Assembly (NCBI GenBank): GCA_003482555.1
Contig: DMYQ01000321.1
Coordinates: 1 to 8,368 of the forward strand
Length of the DNA stretch: 8,368 nucleotides
DNA from: Janthinobacterium sp.
Lineage (GTDB): Bacteria > Pseudomonadota > Gammaproteobacteria > Burkholderiales > Burkholderiaceae_D
Direction: 5' to 3'
The notes beneath the pieces were generated by a model. It was not told where the DNA came from and ran no database searches. It saw nothing but the letters and a program-made list of their open reading frames with translations. A program made the translations under genes and the position numbers. Of this stretch, positions 6,296 through 8,368 are shown one piece after another. Position 1 is the first letter of the stretch; each line of letters begins with the position of its first letter.

Positions 6296-7149
6296 GCCTC
6301 GGATCCTTTCATTGTCGCGACAAACAGGTCGGCCACGCTGGGGGTGCGCAGCTCGCCAAACGGCGCCAGTTGGGCGCGCGGCACGCCGTCGAACAGCATG
6401 ACCGACTTGCCGAAGACGGCGCGCTCGCTGAGCGGGCCCATGCTTTTGGCCAGGGCGACGTGTTGCGGCGCGACCATCACTTCCATATAGCGTTCGCCCA
6501 CCTCGTCCATCGACGCGGCCAGCACGATGCGCCCGTCGCGGATGAACATCAGGTCGGTGAGGATGTGTTCGACTTCCTCGATCTGGTGGGTGGTGATGAG
6601 GATGGTCTTGTTTTCGTCGAAATAGTCTTCCAGCAAGTTCTGGTAAAACTGCTTGCGGTACAGGATGTCCAGGCCCAGGGTTGGTTCGTCGAGCACCAGC
6701 AGGCGGGCGTCGATGGCCATCACCAGCGCCAGGTGCAGTTGCACGATCATGCCCTTGGACATGGCCTTGACCTTCATGCTCGGCGTCAGCTTGGTGTTGG
6801 CCAGGTAGCGCTGGGCCTTTTCCCGGTCGAAGCGGGGATGGACGCCGGCCACGAAGTCGATGGCGTCGGCCACGCGCAGCCAGCGCGGCAGGATGGCGAC
6901 GTCGGCGATGAAGCAGACGTCCTGCATCAGCTTGTCGCGGCTGTGGCGCGGGTCGAGGCCCAGCACCGAGAGTTCGCCCTCGAACGGCGTCAGGCCGAGG
7001 ATGGCTTTCAGGGTGGTGGTCTTGCCCGAGCCGTTGGGGCCGATCAAGCCGACGATGCGCCCGGGCGCGATCTCGAAGCTGACCTTGTCCAGCGCGGCTT
7101 GCTTGCCGTAATGCTTGCTCACGCCCTTGGCGGAAATGAGGGCGCTCAC
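6292..7149 (-). CDS. ABC transporter ATP-binding protein (YtrB/BcrA-like)
   Basis: This cytoplasmic ATPase powers the ABC-2 permease encoded next to it. The 285-aa protein shows Walker A GPNGSGKT (37-44), Walker B LLVLDE (150-155), D-loop LGLD (158-161) and the switch histidine in TTH (H188). The signature motif is MSKGM (130-134) instead of LSGGQ, and the Q-loop region FIADVAILPRW (80-90) has no glutamine; both appear to be traits of this subfamily rather than damage. A C-terminal extension of about 70 residues follows the nucleotide-binding domain. GTG at 7149 is chosen because it starts directly before the conserved ABC N-terminus (ISAKGVSKHYGK) and overlaps the regulator's stop as GTGA. 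A longer frame, to 7227, would add a Pro/Arg-rich stretch lying inside the regulator gene. Confidence 0.92.
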   Translation of the reverse strand: MSALISAKGVSKHYGKQAALDKVSFEIAPGRIVGLIGPNGSGKTTTLKAILGLTPFEGELSVLGLDPRHSRDKLMQDVCFIADVAILPRWLRVADAIDFVAGVHPRFDREKAQRYLANTKLTPSMKVKAMSKGMIVQLHLALVMAIDARLLVLDEPTLGLDILYRKQFYQNLLEDYFDENKTILITTHQIEEVEHILTDLMFIRDGRIVLAASMDEVGERYMEVMVAPQHVALAKSMGPLSERAVFGKSVMLFDGVPRAQLAPFGELRTPSVADLFVATMKGSEA

Positions 7150-7508
7150 GCGGCACCGCCGCTTGAGCGCAGCAATTGGCCCAGGTCGAGGCCGAGGCGG
7201 CGTATGCGTTCCAGCATGGCCGGCCATTCTTCGCGGATGAAGCGTTCGCGTTCGCTGGCCAGCAGTTTGTCGCGGGCTCCTTCAGTCATATACATTCCTA
7301 GTCCCCTTCGTTTTTCCACTAATGTTTCGTCGACCAGCTCCTGGTAGGCGCGCGACACGGTGATCGGGTTGAGCTGATACTCGGCCGCGATCTGGCGCAC
7401 GGAGGGCAGCGCATCGCCCGCTTGCAGCACGCCGTCGAGCATCATGCCGACCACGCGCTCCTTGAGTTGCCGGTAAATGGGCGTATTGTCGTTCCAGCCT
7501 GTGCTCAT
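7146..7508 (-). CDS. GntR family transcriptional regulator, YtrA subfamily
   Basis: A probable repressor of its own transporter operon. The 120-aa protein, the compact size typical of YtrA regulators, has an N-terminal winged helix (about 9-75). PIYRQLKERV (10-19) and LPSVRQIAAEYQLNPITVSR (34-53) include the recognition helix, and EKRRGLGMYM (65-74) is the wing. The short helical C-terminal region (76-120) probably dimerises; no large effector domain is present. ATG 7508 is chosen because family members begin just before the W-x-D-x-x-PIY motif. GGAGAG lies 9 nt upstream. An in-frame ATG at 7562 would add 18 residues but sits directly against AGGAGG. The stop overlaps the ATPase start, and an upstream 17-codon frame overlaps this ATG. 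Confidence 0.92.
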   Translation of the reverse strand: MSTGWNDNTPIYRQLKERVVGMMLDGVLQAGDALPSVRQIAAEYQLNPITVSRAYQELVDETLVEKRRGLGMYMTEGARDKLLASERERFIREEWPAMLERIRRLGLDLGQLLRSSGGAA

Positions 7509-7558
7509 GCTCGTATGCTCTCCGCTGCTGGATGGGGAGTGGATGAAAAACCTGCCAT
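7505..7558 (-). CDS. Possible 17-aa leader peptide coupled to the GntR gene
   Basis: ATG at 7558 opens a 17-codon frame, MAGFSSTPHPAAESIRA, whose TGA stop overlaps the regulator's ATG as ATGA. A perfect Shine-Dalgarno AGGAGG (plus-strand cctcct, 7563-7568) ends 4 nt before it, far better than the site in front of the regulator. The peptide resembles nothing I recognise, and has no run of one amino acid as in attenuation leaders. It could couple translation of the regulator to a strong initiation site. Alternatively the AGGAGG may serve the in-frame ATG at 7562, giving a longer regulator, though the spacing would then be too short. Confidence 0.4.
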   Translation of the reverse strand: MAGFSSTPHPAAESIRA

Positions 7559-7590
7559 GCATCCTCCTGTGGTGGTGATTTTCTAATGTG

Positions 7591-7612
7591 GTGATGTAGT
7601 GAACTATAACAC
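7591..7612. promoter_or_regulatory. Candidate GntR operator (imperfect palindrome)
   Basis: A 22-bp dyad has matching outer GTG (7591-7593) / CAC (7610-7612) and inner TAGT (7597-7600) / ACTA (7603-7606) arms around a GA centre. Eight of ten positions pair. It lies 83 bp upstream of the regulator start and overlaps the likely -10, where a self-repressing YtrA-type regulator would be expected to bind. Assignment to this regulator is inferred from position and symmetry. Confidence 0.5.
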
Positions 7613-7631
7613 CGAATAAAAAAAATAACAC
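7603..7631 (-). promoter_or_regulatory. Probable promoter of the GntR-ABC operon
   Basis: On the minus strand TATAGT (7608-7603) is a reasonable -10. At 17-bp spacing the -35 is GTGTTA (7631-7626), matching the consensus at only three positions; the spacer is T-rich. The element CGGTGTTAT occurs twice on this strand (7633-7625 and 7614-7606), 19 bp apart, covering the -35 and -10. The promoter overlaps the end of the lpxH terminator. The hexamers are not strong, so the exact start is uncertain. Confidence 0.4.
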
Positions 7632-7661
7632 CGGATGGACTCGAAAAAAGTCCTGCCGGTG
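7615..7661 (-). terminator. Rho-independent terminator after lpxH
   Basis: Read on the minus strand, CACCGG (7661-7656) pairs with CCGGTG (7634-7629) and GGACT (7653-7649) with AGTCC (7641-7637), separated by a 2x2 internal loop and closed by a 7-nt loop. A long U-tract follows (TTATTTTTTTTATT, 7628-7615). This separates lpxH from the GntR operon. The plus strand has no U-run after the hairpin, so it works in one direction. Confidence 0.9.
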
Positions 7662-7674
7662 ATAGTTGGGTGTG

Positions 7675-7714
7675 GAGTCAGCCGGCGCGCGCCCACGCGG
7701 GCGCGGGCCGACTC
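7675..7714. repeat. GC-rich inverted repeat downstream of lpxH
   Basis: Arms beginning GAGTC (7675-7679) and ending GACTC (7710-7714) enclose further pairing of GCGCGCCC with GGGCGCG around an ACGC loop (7695-7698), with a 4-nt bulge. No U-tract follows, so by itself it is not an intrinsic terminator. It may protect the lpxH mRNA 3' end or assist the true terminator 14 bp further on. Confidence 0.55.
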
Positions 7715-7726
7715 GGGTTCAAGCGC

Positions 7727-8368
7727 TCAGGAGAGTGCGACGCCGTCGAGGTCGCGGCGCGTGATGTTGCCATCGGCGTCGACTTCGATCCAGCCGCCGC
7801 GCGCGGGGCTGACGTCGCAATCCCAGTCCGGCAAGACATAGCGGCGCGTGCCGTCGACGAGGTGCAGGGCGGGGCGGTGGGTGTGGCCGTGGATCATCGT
7901 GTCGCTGCCGCTGTCGGCAAACACTTGCGCCACCGCTTGCGGCGTCACATCCATGATCTCGTATGATTTCACGCCCTGGTCGGCGCGGCTGTTCTGGCGC
8001 ATGCCGGCGATGATGGCCTTGCGTTGCGCCAAGGGCATGGCCAGGAATTGCGCCTGCCAAGCCTCTTGCCGCACCATGGCGCGAAATGTCATGTAGTTGA
8101 CGTCGTCCGTGCATTCGGCGTCGCCGTGCAGCAAGACGATGCGGCGCCCGCCTATGTTGGCCACGTGCGGCTCGGCCAGCAAGGTGGCCCCGGTGGCGGC
8201 GGCAAAGCCGGCGCCGACGAGGAAGTCGCGGTTGCCGGCGATCCAGTAGAGGGCCACGCCGGCATCGCTCACGCGCCTGAGCGCGTCCGCCACGCGGCGG
8301 TGAAAAGGGTCGTCCAGGTCGTCGTCGCCGGCCCAGTATTCGAACAGGTCGCCGAGGATGTACAGGGC
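7727..8368 (-). CDS. lpxH: UDP-2,3-diacylglucosamine hydrolase LpxH (5' end outside window)
   Basis: LpxH hydrolyses UDP-2,3-diacylglucosamine to lipid X and UMP at the inner membrane, the fourth step of lipid A synthesis, so the organism is a Gram-negative LPS producer. The window holds the last 213 residues; by comparison with E. coli LpxH roughly 35 are missing. Metallophosphoesterase motifs are visible: GDLFEYW near the cut end, GNRDF, LLHGDAECTDD and IHGHTHRPA, carrying the Asp, Asn and His ligands of the dimanganese centre; only the N-terminal D-x-H is off the edge. MRQNSRADQGVKSYEIMDV matches the lipid-binding helical insertion. The frame stays open to the last base, so GTG 8293 is internal. 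A GC hairpin and an intrinsic terminator follow the stop. Confidence 0.95.
   Translation of the reverse strand, partial: ALYILGDLFEYWAGDDDLDDPFHRRVADALRRVSDAGVALYWIAGNRDFLVGAGFAAATGATLLAEPHVANIGGRRIVLLHGDAECTDDVNYMTFRAMVRQEAWQAQFLAMPLAQRKAIIAGMRQNSRADQGVKSYEIMDVTPQAVAQVFADSGSDTMIHGHTHRPALHLVDGTRRYVLPDWDCDVSPARGGWIEVDADGNITRRDLDGVALS

Noticed and set aside
6295..7156. Upstream extension of the permease frame to a 611-residue protein
   Set aside because: Before the permease ATG the frame is the out-of-frame reading of the ATPase gene (Pro/Arg/His-rich nonsense). The true start overlaps the ATPase stop as ATGA.
7150..7227. Longer ATPase start adding 26 residues
   Set aside because: The added residues are Pro/Arg-rich, lie inside the regulator gene in another frame, and precede the conserved ABC N-terminus. 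The GTG overlapping the regulator stop is better placed.

Overview
The window looks like chromosome from a GC-rich betaproteobacterium, most likely family Oxalobacteraceae (Janthinobacterium/Duganella/Massilia type). I base this on protein similarity from memory, the strong G/C third-position bias, and the mix of core genes. No phage, IS element, CRISPR array or integrase is visible. Most of the window is core genome; the least characterised part is a small regulated ABC-2 transporter operon.

Left edge, 1-338: the 5' end of a tRNA-Leu gene (minus strand) runs off the window. It is divergent from rnr. The space between holds a consensus sigma70 promoter with an A/T-rich UP element pointing at the tRNA, a second -10 close to the tRNA, and an unexplained repeat/palindrome in front of rnr.

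Plus-strand block, 339-5182: rnr (RNase R, apparent TTG start without a Shine-Dalgarno), rlmB (23S rRNA Gm2251 methyltransferase, 3 bp behind rnr), a 177-bp GC-rich gap, cysE (short-type serine O-acetyltransferase) and yceH (DUF480, 8 bp behind cysE). rnr-rlmB looks like an RNA/ribosome maintenance operon and cysE-yceH a second pair. The block is closed by a clear intrinsic terminator at 5215-5259.

Minus-strand block, read right to left: the 3' part of lpxH (lipid A biosynthesis) enters from the right edge and ends at 7727. It is followed by a GC hairpin and then a strong intrinsic terminator whose U-tract abuts the promoter of the next operon. That operon is a YtrA-type GntR repressor, an ABC ATPase and an ABC-2 permease, joined by GTGA and ATGA stop/start overlaps. 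In front of the regulator sits a palindrome suited to autoregulation, and a 17-codon reading frame with a perfect AGGAGG whose stop overlaps the regulator's ATG. If that frame is translated, four consecutive frames are chained by 4-base overlaps.

I did not find an obviously new large system. The best leads are the GntR/ABC operon with its possible coupled leader peptide and operator, and the promoter and translation-start architecture of the tRNA-Leu/rnr divergent region.
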